A stretch of DNA of 64,000 nucleotides, taken from positions 2,480,001 through 2,544,000 of the forward strand of contig NZ_JAUSYH010000001.1 in NCBI RefSeq assembly GCF_030816715.1. Reading direction: 5' to 3'. The notes under the pieces are model-generated. The model saw only the letters and a program-made list of their open reading frames with translations, did not search any database and had not been told where the DNA came from. Of this stretch, positions 9,759 through 18,414 are shown one piece after another. The position numbers were made by a program, and so were the translations under genes. The first letter of the stretch is position 1. Every line of letters starts with the position of its first letter. The DNA comes from Streptomyces achromogenes (GTDB taxonomy: Bacteria; Actinomycetota; Actinomycetes; Streptomycetales; Streptomycetaceae).

Positions 9759-10009
9759 CCGCACCGCGCCGACGTCGTTCTTTCCTGTCGTTTCGCTGTT
9801 GATGTGCACCTCTCGGACGCCCAGACAGCCATAACCCCGACATATCACGGACAGTTGTCCACACGCGAGTGACACGAATCGGTAACGGCAGCAAGAATGC
9901 GGATGTGACGCCGCGCTGAGCAGTTCGCGGGTGGTGTCCGTGATTCGGGGTGGGCCGGTTTGCGCGACAGAGCGTCGGCCCGTGGAAAGTACGGGCCGAG
10001 GAGGGCCGG
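9759..10009. promoter_or_regulatory. Intergenic region carrying the moxR operon promoter
   Basis: A 251-bp non-coding stretch between the carbonic anhydrase and moxR, both on the plus strand. The segment around 9840-9900 is relatively A/T-rich and is a reasonable place for the moxR operon promoter. No convincing -10/-35 pair or hairpin was identified. Confidence 0.3.
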
Positions 10010-11047
10010 GTGACGACCTATGACGATCGAGCGAGCCTCACAGATCTGACCGCCACTGTGGAGCGTGTCCGCAGTTCGGTGGAGGGAGTGATCGAGGGCA
10101 AGCCCGAGGTCGTACAGCTTTCGCTGACCGTGCTGCTCGCCGAGGGGCACCTGCTGATCGAGGATGTGCCGGGCGTCGGGAAGACGATGCTGGCCAAGGC
10201 GCTGGCGAAGTCCATCGACTGCTCGGTGCGCCGTATCCAGTTCACGCCCGACCTGCTGCCCTCGGACATCACCGGTGTGTCCATCTGGGACCAGCAGCGC
10301 CGGGACTTCGAGTTCAAGCCCGGCGCGATCTTCTCGCAGATCGTGATCGGCGACGAGATCAACCGGGCCTCCCCCAAGACGCAGTCGGCGCTGCTGGAGT
10401 CCCTGGAGGAACGCCAGGTCACCATCGACGGGCAGACCTACGAGCTGCCCAGCCCGTTCATGGTGGTGGCCACGCAGAACCCGGTCGAGATGGAGGGCAC
10501 CTATCCGCTGCCCGAGGCGCAGCGCGACCGGTTCATGGCCCGGGTCTCCATCGGTTACCCGAGCGCCGAGGCCGAGCTGCAGATGCTCGACGTGCACGGC
10601 GGGGTCAGCCCGCTGGACGACCTTCAGCCGGTCGCCCACGCGCACGAGATCGTCAAGTTGATCGACGCGGTCCGGAGCGTCCACGTGGCCGACTCGGTGC
10701 GGCGCTACGCGGTCGACCTGGTCGCCGCCACCCGCACCCACCCCGACCTCAGACTCGGTGCCTCGCCGCGCGCGACGCTGCATCTGGTGCGTGCCGCGAG
10801 GGCGACCGCCGCGCTCCACGGCCGGGACTACGCACTGCCGGACGACGTCCAGAACCTCGCCGTGGCCGTGCTCGCCCACCGGCTGCTGCCCACCGCGCAG
10901 GCCCAGCTCAACCGCCGCACCGCGGAGCAGGTCGTCGAGGACATCATCCAGCGCACCTCGGTGCCCGCGACGCCCCAGCAGCACCACGGGTACGGGCTGG
11001 GCAACGGCACCCAGGCGTACGGCCGGCAGCAGCCGCGGAGGCTGTGA
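10010..11047 (+). CDS. MoxR-family AAA+ ATPase
   Basis: Cytoplasmic AAA+ chaperone-like ATPase of 345 aa. It has Walker A GVGKTM in EDVPGVGKTMLAKAL, Walker B IVIGDEINRASPKTQ, a sensor region ATQNPVEMEGTYPLPEAQRDRF, and a C-terminal lid. The GTG at 10010 follows GAGGAGGG. It is the first gene of a three-gene operon with a DUF58 protein and a membrane transglutaminase, a recurrent bacterial association. MoxR proteins of such operons are thought to help maturation or assembly of partner complexes; the client here is not known. Confidence 0.93.
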   Translation: MTTYDDRASLTDLTATVERVRSSVEGVIEGKPEVVQLSLTVLLAEGHLLIEDVPGVGKTMLAKALAKSIDCSVRRIQFTPDLLPSDITGVSIWDQQRRDFEFKPGAIFSQIVIGDEINRASPKTQSALLESLEERQVTIDGQTYELPSPFMVVATQNPVEMEGTYPLPEAQRDRFMARVSIGYPSAEAELQMLDVHGGVSPLDDLQPVAHAHEIVKLIDAVRSVHVADSVRRYAVDLVAATRTHPDLRLGASPRATLHLVRAARATAALHGRDYALPDDVQNLAVAVLAHRLLPTAQAQLNRRTAEQVVEDIIQRTSVPATPQQHHGYGLGNGTQAYGRQQPRRL

Positions 11048-12420
11048 TGACCGCCGGCGGGACCGGGCAGCCGTCCGCCGGCCAGTCGGGGAGGGCGGAC
11101 CGGGGCGGCGTGCGCACGGCTCTGGGCGGCCTGACCACCCGGGGCCGATCCTTCCTGGCGGCCGGCATCGCGGCCGCCGTCTGCGCCTATGTGCTCGGAC
11201 AGCCCGACCTGCTGCGGGTCGGGCTGCTGCTGGCCGCCCTGCCGCTGATCTGCGCGGCCGTCGTCTACCGCACCCGCTACCGGGTCGCCGGCAGCCGCCG
11301 GCTCGCCCCCGCGCGGGTGCCGGCGGGCAGCGAGGCCCGCGTCCACCTGCGGATGGACAACGTCTCGCGGCTGCCCACCGGCCTGCTGATGCTCCAGGAC
11401 CGGGTGCCGTACGTGCTCGGCCCGCGCCCCCGCTTCGTCCTGGACCGGGTGGAGGCGGGCGGCCGCCGCGAGGTGTCCTACCGGGTCCGCTCCGACCTGC
11501 GCGGCCGCTACCCGCTGGGCCCGCTCCAGCTGCGCCTGAGCGACCCCTTCGGCATGTGCGAGCTCACCCGGTCGTTCTCCACGCACGACACCCTGACGGT
11601 GATACCGCGCGTGGAACCGCTCCCCCCGGTGCGGCTGAGCGGCGAGGCCAAGGGGTACGGCGACGGGCGGCAGCGCTCGCTGGCCCTGGCCGGCGAGGAC
11701 GACGTCATCCCTCGCGGCTACCGCTACGGCGACGACCTGCGCCGGGTGCACTGGCGCTCCACCGCCCGCTACGGCGAGCTGATGGTGCGGCGCGAGGAGC
11801 AGCCGCGGCGCTCCCGCTGCACGGTGCTGCTGGACACCCGGGGCCTGGCCTACCGGGGCGCGGGCCCGGACTCCGCCTTCGAGTGGGCGGTCTCCGGCGC
11901 CGCGTCGGTGCTGGTGCACATGCTGGAGCGGGGCTTCTCCGTGCGGCTGCTCACGGACACCGGCACCTCGGTGCCCGGGGAGGGCGCCGACGGCTACGCC
12001 GGGGGCGGCCAGGAGTCGACCGACGCGGCCGGGCTGATGATGGACACCCTCGCGATCGTCGACCACTCCGACGGCGCGGGCCTGTCCCGGTCGTACGACG
12101 TGCTGCGCGGCGGCCACGAGGGGCTGCTGGTGGCCTTCCTCGGTGATCTCGACGAGGAGCAGGCGGCGATCGCGGCGAAGATGCGCCAGCGCAGCGCGGG
12201 CGCTGTCGCCTTCCTCCTGGACGGCGACAGCTGGATGCGTGAACCGAACGGCGCACCCGATCCGATGAACAGGCAGGAGGAGCGGCTGCGGATGCTGCGC
12301 GAGGCGGGCTGGACGGCCCTGAGCGTGCCGCGGGGCGCATCGCTGAAGGAGCTGTGGCGGCTGGCGGAGCGCGACCGGGCGGGCGTGACGGCGTCGGGCG
12401 GCGGGGAGGGGAGGGCATGA
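11047..12420 (+). CDS. DUF58 domain-containing membrane-anchored protein
   Basis: A 457-aa protein with two N-terminal membrane segments (about 35-80), a beta-rich region and the DUF58 motif region including GDDLRRVHWRSTARYGELMVRR. A vWA-like C-terminal domain follows (LDTRGLAYRG onward). The ATG at 11047 overlaps the moxR stop by one base and has GGAGG at 5 nt. Its stop overlaps the next start (ATGA), so the three genes are translationally coupled. Molecular function is unknown; DUF58-vWA proteins are usual partners of MoxR ATPases. Confidence 0.9.
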   Translation: MTAGGTGQPSAGQSGRADRGGVRTALGGLTTRGRSFLAAGIAAAVCAYVLGQPDLLRVGLLLAALPLICAAVVYRTRYRVAGSRRLAPARVPAGSEARVHLRMDNVSRLPTGLLMLQDRVPYVLGPRPRFVLDRVEAGGRREVSYRVRSDLRGRYPLGPLQLRLSDPFGMCELTRSFSTHDTLTVIPRVEPLPPVRLSGEAKGYGDGRQRSLALAGEDDVIPRGYRYGDDLRRVHWRSTARYGELMVRREEQPRRSRCTVLLDTRGLAYRGAGPDSAFEWAVSGAASVLVHMLERGFSVRLLTDTGTSVPGEGADGYAGGGQESTDAAGLMMDTLAIVDHSDGAGLSRSYDVLRGGHEGLLVAFLGDLDEEQAAIAAKMRQRSAGAVAFLLDGDSWMREPNGAPDPMNRQEERLRMLREAGWTALSVPRGASLKELWRLAERDRAGVTASGGGEGRA

Positions 12421-14918
12421 GCGGACGGGCTCGACTGACACTGTGCTCCGCGGCGGCGACGCTGCTGGCCTCGTGCGCCCTGCTGCCCCTGGTGGAGCCG
12501 GCGACATGGCTGCTGCAGGCGGCGTTCCTGCTGGCGGTCCAGTCCGGGGCGGGCGCGGCGGCCCGGCGTGTGCCGCTGGCCCGGCCGCTGACCGTGGCCG
12601 TCCAGGCCCTGGTCACGCTGATGGCTCTGACACTGGTCTTCGCCCGGGGGCACGCGGTGCTCGGGCTGGTCCCCGGCCCGGACGCCTTCCGGCACTTCGG
12701 CGACCTGCTCCAGGCGGGCTCCGACGACATCGGGCGGTACGCGATACCGGCCCCGCTGTCCGACGGCATCCGGCTCATGGTGATCGGCGGGGTCCTGGTC
12801 ATCGGCCTGGCGGTGGACACCCTCGCGGTGACGTTCCGCAACGCGGCCCCGGCGGGTCTGCCGCTGCTGGCGCTGTACTCGGTCGCCGCCGGGCTGTTCG
12901 ACGGATCCGCCGACTGGCTGTGGTTCCTGGTGGCCGCCGCCGGCTATCTGATGCTGCTGCTCGCCGAGGGCCGGGAGCGGCTCTCGCAGTGGGGCAGGGT
13001 CTTCGGCGGAGCCTCGCACGCCCCGGGCGAGCAATCCGGACCGGTGGCCCCGGTGCGCACCGGCCGGCGCATCGGCATGGCGGCGCTGGGCGTCGCCCTC
13101 GTGGTGCCGCTGCTGCCGCTGCCCGCCGTCCAGGACGGCCTGCTGGGCGGGACGAGGGCCGGCGTGGGCGCCGGCAACGGCAGCGGGGGCACGATCTCCG
13201 CGGTGAACCCGCTGGTGTCACTGCGCGACAGCCTGAACGTGGACGAGGACCGCACGGTCCTGACCCTGCGCACCAACAGCGGCAACCTCTCGGACCTGTA
13301 CCTGCGGATCGTGTCCCTGGACGACTTCGACGGCACCACGTGGAAACCGGCCAAGCGGCACATCACGGCCGTGCCGGACGACTTCCCGGCGCCCACCGGT
13401 CTGGGGCCCGACGTGAAACGGGCGGAGGTCACGACCCGCGTCGCGGCGGCCGGCAGCTACGCGCAGGACTGGCTGCCGATGCCCTATCCCCCGAGCGGCG
13501 TGCAGATCAAGGGCAACTGGCGTTATGAGCCGGTCGGCATGACGCTGGTCGGCGATCACGGCCAGAACACCAGCGGCAAGACCTACCTGGTGACGAGCCT
13601 GGACGTGCAGCCGACGGCGCAGCAGCTGGCCTCCGCCCCCAAGGCGCCCGACTCGATCCGGCGGGACTACACCAAGGTCCCGGACTCCCTGCCGACGGTG
13701 GTGGCGCAGCAGGCCCGGGAGATCACCAAGAACGCCACGAGCGGTTACGAGAAGGCGGTCGCGCTCCAGGACTACTTCGCGGTGACCGGCGGCTTCGAGT
13801 ACGACACCCAGGTGGAGGTCGGCAGCGGCCGGGGTGCGATCGCCCGCTTCCTGCGGGACAAGCAGGGCTTCTGCGTCCACTTCTCGTTCGCGATGGCGGC
13901 GATGGCCCGCACGCTGGGCATACCGGCACGGGTCGCGGTGGGCTTCGCCCCGGGCTCCCCCCAGGCGGACGGCACGGTGACGGTGAGCCTGAAGGACGCC
14001 CACGCCTGGCCGGAGCTGTACTTCGAGGGCATCGGCTGGACGCGCTTCGAGCCGACGCCCACGCGTGGCTCGACGCCGACGTACACACTGCCGGAGGCCC
14101 CGGGCCAGGCGGTGCCCCCTCTGCCGCAGGCCTCCCGCTCGGCGGACGCCGCTCCGTCGGCCGCTCCGTCGGCCAGCGCCAGCTGCTCCGCCACGGACAA
14201 GAAGCTCGGCAACTGCGCCGACCCGCTGCCGCTGGACCAGACGGACCAGGGCGCGGGCGGCACCCCGTGGTACCGGATCGCCGGCTGGGCCCTGGTGGGA
14301 CTGGCGGGGCTCGCCCTGCCGCTACTGCCGATGCTGTGGCGGCTGAGACGGCGCTCGGTGCGGCTGGCATCCGCCCAGCATGCCGCTGCCACGGCCGCCG
14401 GCGCGCCGCCCGGCCGCCGCAAGGACGACGCCGACGGCCGACGCGCCGACGGCGGCGAGCCCGCGGTGCTGCTGGACATGCCGCCGCAGGAGGCGGCCGA
14501 GGCGGCCGCCGGGCATGTCCTGGCGGTGTGGCGGGAGCTCACCGACACGGCCTGGGACTACGGCATCGAGCCGGACGAGGCGCTCACGCCGCGGCGGGCC
14601 GCGGCGCGGATCGTGCGGATCGGGGAGCTGGACGAGACGGCGGGCCGATCGGTGCACCGGGTCGCCGACGCCGTGGAGCGGGTGCTGTACGCCCCGGAGC
14701 CGAGGGCCGAGGCCGGCCTGGCGGACGAGGTCCGCAGGGTGCGGGCGGCCCTGCGGGAGAACGCGAGCCGCCGTACGCGGTTGCGTGCCGTGGTGGCGCC
14801 GCGTTCGGCCGTCCGCGCGGTGTGGGACCTCGCCGACCGCTGGACGGCCCTCAAGGCGTCCTGGGCGGCCCGTCTGGCGGCGCTGGTCCGCCGGCCGTCC
14901 CGCCAGCAGAGCGGCTGA
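12417..14918 (+). CDS. Transglutaminase-like membrane protein with DUF3488/DUF4129 architecture (TgpA-like)
   Basis: An 833-aa protein with a multi-span N-terminus (about five or six hydrophobic segments within 1-240), an extracytoplasmic transglutaminase core, one further membrane span (about 620-640) and a cytoplasmic DUF4129-like C-terminus. Catalytic C486 (QGFCVHFS) and H529 (DAHAWPE) are present. The third position, normally Asp in a DPTP motif, reads Glu (E545 in RFEPTP). It closes the moxR-DUF58 operon and ends at a strong palindromic terminator. Substrate unknown; a role in envelope protein processing or crosslinking is inference from the family. Confidence 0.9.
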   Translation: MSGRARLTLCSAAATLLASCALLPLVEPATWLLQAAFLLAVQSGAGAAARRVPLARPLTVAVQALVTLMALTLVFARGHAVLGLVPGPDAFRHFGDLLQAGSDDIGRYAIPAPLSDGIRLMVIGGVLVIGLAVDTLAVTFRNAAPAGLPLLALYSVAAGLFDGSADWLWFLVAAAGYLMLLLAEGRERLSQWGRVFGGASHAPGEQSGPVAPVRTGRRIGMAALGVALVVPLLPLPAVQDGLLGGTRAGVGAGNGSGGTISAVNPLVSLRDSLNVDEDRTVLTLRTNSGNLSDLYLRIVSLDDFDGTTWKPAKRHITAVPDDFPAPTGLGPDVKRAEVTTRVAAAGSYAQDWLPMPYPPSGVQIKGNWRYEPVGMTLVGDHGQNTSGKTYLVTSLDVQPTAQQLASAPKAPDSIRRDYTKVPDSLPTVVAQQAREITKNATSGYEKAVALQDYFAVTGGFEYDTQVEVGSGRGAIARFLRDKQGFCVHFSFAMAAMARTLGIPARVAVGFAPGSPQADGTVTVSLKDAHAWPELYFEGIGWTRFEPTPTRGSTPTYTLPEAPGQAVPPLPQASRSADAAPSAAPSASASCSATDKKLGNCADPLPLDQTDQGAGGTPWYRIAGWALVGLAGLALPLLPMLWRLRRRSVRLASAQHAAATAAGAPPGRRKDDADGRRADGGEPAVLLDMPPQEAAEAAAGHVLAVWRELTDTAWDYGIEPDEALTPRRAAARIVRIGELDETAGRSVHRVADAVERVLYAPEPRAEAGLADEVRRVRAALRENASRRTRLRAVVAPRSAVRAVWDLADRWTALKASWAARLAALVRRPSRQQSG

Positions 14919-14942
14919 GGAAGGGCGAGCGGGAGACATTGC

Positions 14943-14978
14943 GAGGGGGCGACCACCCGGCCGGGTGGTCGCCCCCTC
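14943..14978. terminator. Bidirectional terminator between convergent genes
   Basis: A perfect 36-bp palindrome with arms GAGGGGGCGACCACCCGG and its exact complement lies 24 bp after the transglutaminase stop and 24 bp from the DUF3040 stop on the other strand. Symmetry and placement between convergent genes fit a two-way terminator; there is no long T-run, as is usual in Streptomyces. Confidence 0.85.
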
Positions 14979-15002
14979 GTCGTTGCTCGTCGGTGGGCGG
15001 TG

Positions 15003-15407
15003 TCAGTGACCGCCCTGCTCGTCACGCCGGCGCTGCCAGCGCTGCTCGATACGGTCCATCATGGAGCGCTTCTGCCGACCCTGACCGCGGGTGCGCGGGG
15101 CGCCCGGAGCTCCTGCGGCGGCCTGCTCGCCCGGCTTGGGTGCCTTGCGCCAGCCGGTCACGGCGAGCACCGCGCATCCCAGCATGACGAGGAAGCCCAT
15201 CACGCTCAGCCAGACCTGCTTGGCGACCATTCCGGCCATGAGGAGCGCGATACCCACGAGGAAGCCAGCGACCGCCTGGTAGACCCGCCGCCGGGTGTAC
15301 GTACGCAGCCCGCTTCCCTCGAGCGCCGACGCGAACTTGGGATCTTCGGCGTACAGCGCTCGCTCCATCTGCTCGAGCATGCGCTGCTCGTGCTCCGAGA
15401 GCGGCAC
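15003..15407 (-). CDS. DUF3040 domain membrane protein (SepX-like)
   Basis: A 134-aa protein starting MPLSEHEQRMLEQMERALYAEDP, the hallmark of DUF3040, followed by two membrane spans (about 43-62 and 66-84) and a basic C-terminal tail with Gln/Arg clusters. The family is restricted to actinobacteria. From memory, the Streptomyces homologue near the dcw cluster is the division protein SepX, needed for stable cross-walls and sporulation septa; the identification rests on domain and location, so no symbol is given. The ATG is preceded by GAGGAG. Confidence 0.85.
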   Translation of the reverse strand: MPLSEHEQRMLEQMERALYAEDPKFASALEGSGLRTYTRRRVYQAVAGFLVGIALLMAGMVAKQVWLSVMGFLVMLGCAVLAVTGWRKAPKPGEQAAAGAPGAPRTRGQGRQKRSMMDRIEQRWQRRRDEQGGH

Positions 15408-15683
15408 GGAGTCCTCCTCATCGTGCAGTCGCCGGGGCGACCCTGGGGGTCCCTTCAGGATAGGCAGGGAATCGCCCCCGTGAAACCCGCCCCTCTACGC
15501 CAATTGGCCAACCGGAGCCCGCCATGGGCGTCCCGGCTCGCTGAGGTGTCCATTCCCCGGCAGCCGACCCGTCATGCCGGGCGGTCTCCCTCGATCATAC
15601 GGCGCACCGGGCCCGAACGGGGGGCCTGTGGCGTACTCCATGCACAGTCAAGCGCCTGATCAGCGGTACGGCCCGGGAGGCGC

Positions 15684-16475
15684 TCAGCTCCCGTCGGTCC
15701 CCCGCGTCTCACCGAGCACATGGAGCTGGGTGGCCACGGAGTGGAACGCGGGGAGTTCGGCGGCGGCCTCCTCGAGCTTGAGCAGCGCCTCGAGGGCGCC
15801 GGGCTCGGTGTCCACGAGGACCCCGGGCACGAGGTCGGCGAAGACCCGGACGCCGTGCACCGCGCCGACCTGGAGGCCCGCGCCCTCGACCAGCGCGGTG
15901 AGCTGCTCGGCGGTGAAGCGGCGCGGCACGGGGTCGCCCTCGCCCCAGCGGCCGTCCGCGCCGGTGAGCGCCCGGTGGGCCTCCGTGAAGTGGCCGGCGA
16001 GGGCGCGCGCGAGCACGGCTCCGCCGAGGCCTGCGGCGAGGAGGCTGACGAGGCCGTCGGGGCGCAGCGCGGCCACCGCGTTGCGGACTCCCTCGGCCGG
16101 GTCGTCGAGGTACTCCAGGACGCCGTGGCACAGGACGGCGTCGTAACCGCCGCGCTCGACCACGTCGAACAGCCCGTGGGCGTCGCCCTGGACGCCCTTC
16201 ACGCGGTCGGCGACGCCTGCCTCGGCGGTGCGGCGCTCGAGGGCGAACAGCGCGTTGGGGCTGGGGTCGACGACCGTGACCCGGTGCCCGAGGAGGGCGA
16301 CGGGCACCGCGAAGTTGCCGCTGCCGCCCCCGGTGTCGAGAACGTCCAGCGACTCACGACCGGTCGCCTTGACCCGGCGCTCGAGGGCGTCCTGGAGGAC
16401 CTCCCATACCACTGCGGTACGCAGAGAGGCGCGGGAGCGGGGGTGGGAGGCGGGCGGGCGCATCGGATCCGACAC
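15684..16475 (-). CDS. SAM-dependent class I methyltransferase
   Basis: A 263-aa Rossmann-fold methyltransferase. Motif I is LDVLDTGGGSGNFAVPVA, the acidic residue ending strand beta-2 is in VVDPSPNAL, and the post-motif region is YDAVLCHGVLEYLDDP. The GTG start follows GAGGAG at 9-nt spacing; an internal ATG four codons on is possible. It lies upstream of the DUF3040 gene on the same strand with a gap of about 276 bp. The substrate cannot be told from the sequence. Confidence 0.85.
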   Translation of the reverse strand: MSDPMRPPASHPRSRASLRTAVVWEVLQDALERRVKATGRESLDVLDTGGGSGNFAVPVALLGHRVTVVDPSPNALFALERRTAEAGVADRVKGVQGDAHGLFDVVERGGYDAVLCHGVLEYLDDPAEGVRNAVAALRPDGLVSLLAAGLGGAVLARALAGHFTEAHRALTGADGRWGEGDPVPRRFTAEQLTALVEGAGLQVGAVHGVRVFADLVPGVLVDTEPGALEALLKLEEAAAELPAFHSVATQLHVLGETRGTDGS

Positions 16476-16762
16476 GGCAGTTGACTCCTCGGCGCGGCAC
16501 CGCCCTCTTGCGCGGCGGAGCGAACGGGCTGCCTCCCCGGGCCCGGCCCGCGCCGGGGTGCGGGCGGGTGGCGGGAAGGCTTCAGGCGCCTTCCACCCTA
16601 TTGCCTCCGCCGCCCCGACCGGTGCCGTCGGTCCACGGCCCGGCCGGCCGGGGCGGTGACGCCGACCGCGACCTCACCGGCCGGCCCGGGGCCGCTTCCG
16701 GGGCGGTACGCGGTCATGGGTAGGCCGTACCCGGCGGCGGCGCCCGGTGGAGGGCGGGCATG

Positions 16763-17329
16763 TCAGCCGGCGTCCGGCAGGTCGCGCCGGTGTGCGTCGG
16801 GGCCGTCGGGGCCGTCCTCCTCGTGGCGTGGTTGGGGCAGGACCGGCTGGAGCACCAGCATGCGCTCGACGAGACGGAGGAACATCGCCACGTCACGGAT
16901 CAGGTCGTCGGCGTCCCGCCGGCCGGCCGCGCCCTGGATGCCCGCCTCGGCCCGGGCCCGCCGCCGGGCTCCGGAGGCGAACAGCGCGCTCCACTCGGCG
17001 AGTTCGGGTGCTATCTCGGGAAGCACCTCCCAGGCGCTGCGGATGCGGGCGCGGCGGCGGGAGGAGGGTTCGGGGCGGCCTCGGGCGGCGAGCACGGCCG
17101 CCGCGGTGCGCAGGGCCGCGAGATGGGCCGTGGCATAGCGGTCGTTGGGGGTTTCGAGGGCGGCCGCCTCCTCCAGGCCCGCGCGGGCCTGGGCGAGCAG
17201 GTCGAGGGCGGCGGGCGGGGCTGTGGTGCGGCGGAGCACGGGGTGCACATCGCTCGCCGGGCCGGTCAGTGAGGGGGCAGGGCCGGTGGCGCGGCGCCGG
17301 TGTGCGGCGGCTGCGTGGTAGTTGGCCAT
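16763..17329 (-). CDS. SAV_6107-family HEPN domain protein
   Basis: A 188-aa alpha-helical protein of the Streptomyces SAV_6107 HEPN family. After a basic N-terminus there are helical repeats (LDLLAQARAGLEEAAAL, YATAHLAALRTAAAVLAARG) and a final helix (LIRDVAMFLRLVERML). HEPN proteins often act on RNA or as helical adaptors, but the RX4-6H RNase motif is not obvious here, so catalytic activity is doubtful. The ATG at 17329 has a strong AGGAGG at 6 nt, which decides against longer upstream frames. It is divergent from the ABC-ATPase operon. Confidence 0.8.
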   Translation of the reverse strand: MANYHAAAAHRRRATGPAPSLTGPASDVHPVLRRTTAPPAALDLLAQARAGLEEAAALETPNDRYATAHLAALRTAAAVLAARGRPEPSSRRRARIRSAWEVLPEIAPELAEWSALFASGARRRARAEAGIQGAAGRRDADDLIRDVAMFLRLVERMLVLQPVLPQPRHEEDGPDGPDAHRRDLPDAG

Positions 17330-17429
17330 GACGAACCTCCTGTCGTCAGTGTGACGGCGCGTCCGATACGGGCTGCCGTATGTGCCCATCGTGCGGTATG
17401 CCACTGACAATCCGTTCTGACCTGGGGCT

Positions 17430-17476
17430 TTGCTTCGATCGAAAGTTCGGGCTAGTTTTTGCACTGACCAGTCAGT
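17430..17476 (+). promoter_or_regulatory. Promoter and TetR-type operator of the ABC-YhgE-TetR operon
   Basis: TTGCTT (17430-17435) and TAGTTT (17453-17458) are spaced 17 bp apart as a -35/-10 pair. The inverted repeat ACTGAC-CA-GTCAGT (17463-17476) begins 4 bp after the -10 and so overlaps the expected start of transcription. A repressor bound here would block the operon, whose last gene encodes a TetR regulator. Autoregulation is inferred. Confidence 0.6.
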
Positions 17477-17499
17477 TCAAAAAACCACCGGGAGAACCA

Positions 17500-18414
17500 G
17501 TGGACGGAGTCGGTGTCACCGCCGACGGCCTGGGGCTGCGAGGCCCCCGCGGATGGGCGTTCCGGGGCGTGGACGTCGACGCGGAGCCGGCATCGCTGAT
17601 CGCGATCGAGGGGCCCTCCGGCTCCGGCCGGACGAGCCTGCTGCTCGCCCTCACCGGGCGGATGAGGACCACCGAGGGGACGGCGGCCGTCGGGACGGCC
17701 CGCCTGCCCCGGCAGATGGCCGCCGTACGCCGCGCCAGCGCGCTCGCGCACGTCGCCGGTGTGACGGACCTCGAGCCGGCCCTGACGGTCGGCGAGCACC
17801 TGCGCGAACGGGCGCTGCTGCAAAGGCGGTTCGACGGCTCCGTACAGGATCTGCTGCGGCCGCGCGCGCAGCGGGAGGCGCGGACGACGTCGCAGATCGA
17901 CGCCGCGCTCGCCGCCGCCGGGCTCGACCGCGAGGCCCTGCCCAAGGGCACGCGTACCGCCGTCCGCGACCTGGAGCGCATCGAGGCCCTCCGGCTCTCC
18001 GTGGCCCTGGCGCTCATCGGGCGCCCCCGACTGCTCGGCGTCGACGACATCGACCTGAAGCTGACGGACGCCGAGCGGACCGAGGTCTGGACGCTGCTCA
18101 GGTCGCTCACCGAGGCGGGGACGACGGTCCTCGCCGTGTGCGGCGGGGAGGCTCCCGAGGACGCCGTCCGGGTCCGCACGGACACGGCCCCGGACTCGGA
18201 CCCGGACCCAAACTCGGACCCGGACTCGGACCCGGACGCCGGGTCGCCGGCCGCGCAGGACGGCGTCCGCGCGCGAAGCAAGGAGGAAACCGTGCCCACC
18301 GGGTCGGGCAAGGACGACGGGCACGTCCCGGAGTCCGGACAGGGCGGCACCGACGCCAGGACCGACGACGATGAGGAGAGGGCGCATGCGCACGCCGAGA
18401 CTGGCCGCGCTTGA
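17500..18414 (+). CDS. Degenerate ABC transporter ATP-binding protein
   Basis: A 304-aa ABC-type ATPase domain with an acidic Asp/Pro/Ser tail. Walker A is intact (GPSGSGRTS, 38-46). The LSGGQ signature is replaced by a sequence around RDLERIEAL (156-164). Walker B reads LLGVDDIDL with Asp where the catalytic Glu normally sits, and the H-loop His is missing (AVCGGEA). ATP hydrolysis may be weak or absent. The C-terminus carries a DPDS-type repeat (230-248). The GTG at 17500 follows GGGAG. It overlaps the next gene by 29 nt and probably energises or regulates that membrane protein. Confidence 0.8.
   Translation: MDGVGVTADGLGLRGPRGWAFRGVDVDAEPASLIAIEGPSGSGRTSLLLALTGRMRTTEGTAAVGTARLPRQMAAVRRASALAHVAGVTDLEPALTVGEHLRERALLQRRFDGSVQDLLRPRAQREARTTSQIDAALAAAGLDREALPKGTRTAVRDLERIEALRLSVALALIGRPRLLGVDDIDLKLTDAERTEVWTLLRSLTEAGTTVLAVCGGEAPEDAVRVRTDTAPDSDPDPNSDPDSDPDAGSPAAQDGVRARSKEETVPTGSGKDDGHVPESGQGGTDARTDDDEERAHAHAETGRA

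Noticed and set aside
14943..14978. Perfect 36-bp palindrome as a possible attachment site or phage remnant
   Set aside because: No integrase, tRNA or duplicated flank is nearby. Its position between convergent stops fits a terminator.
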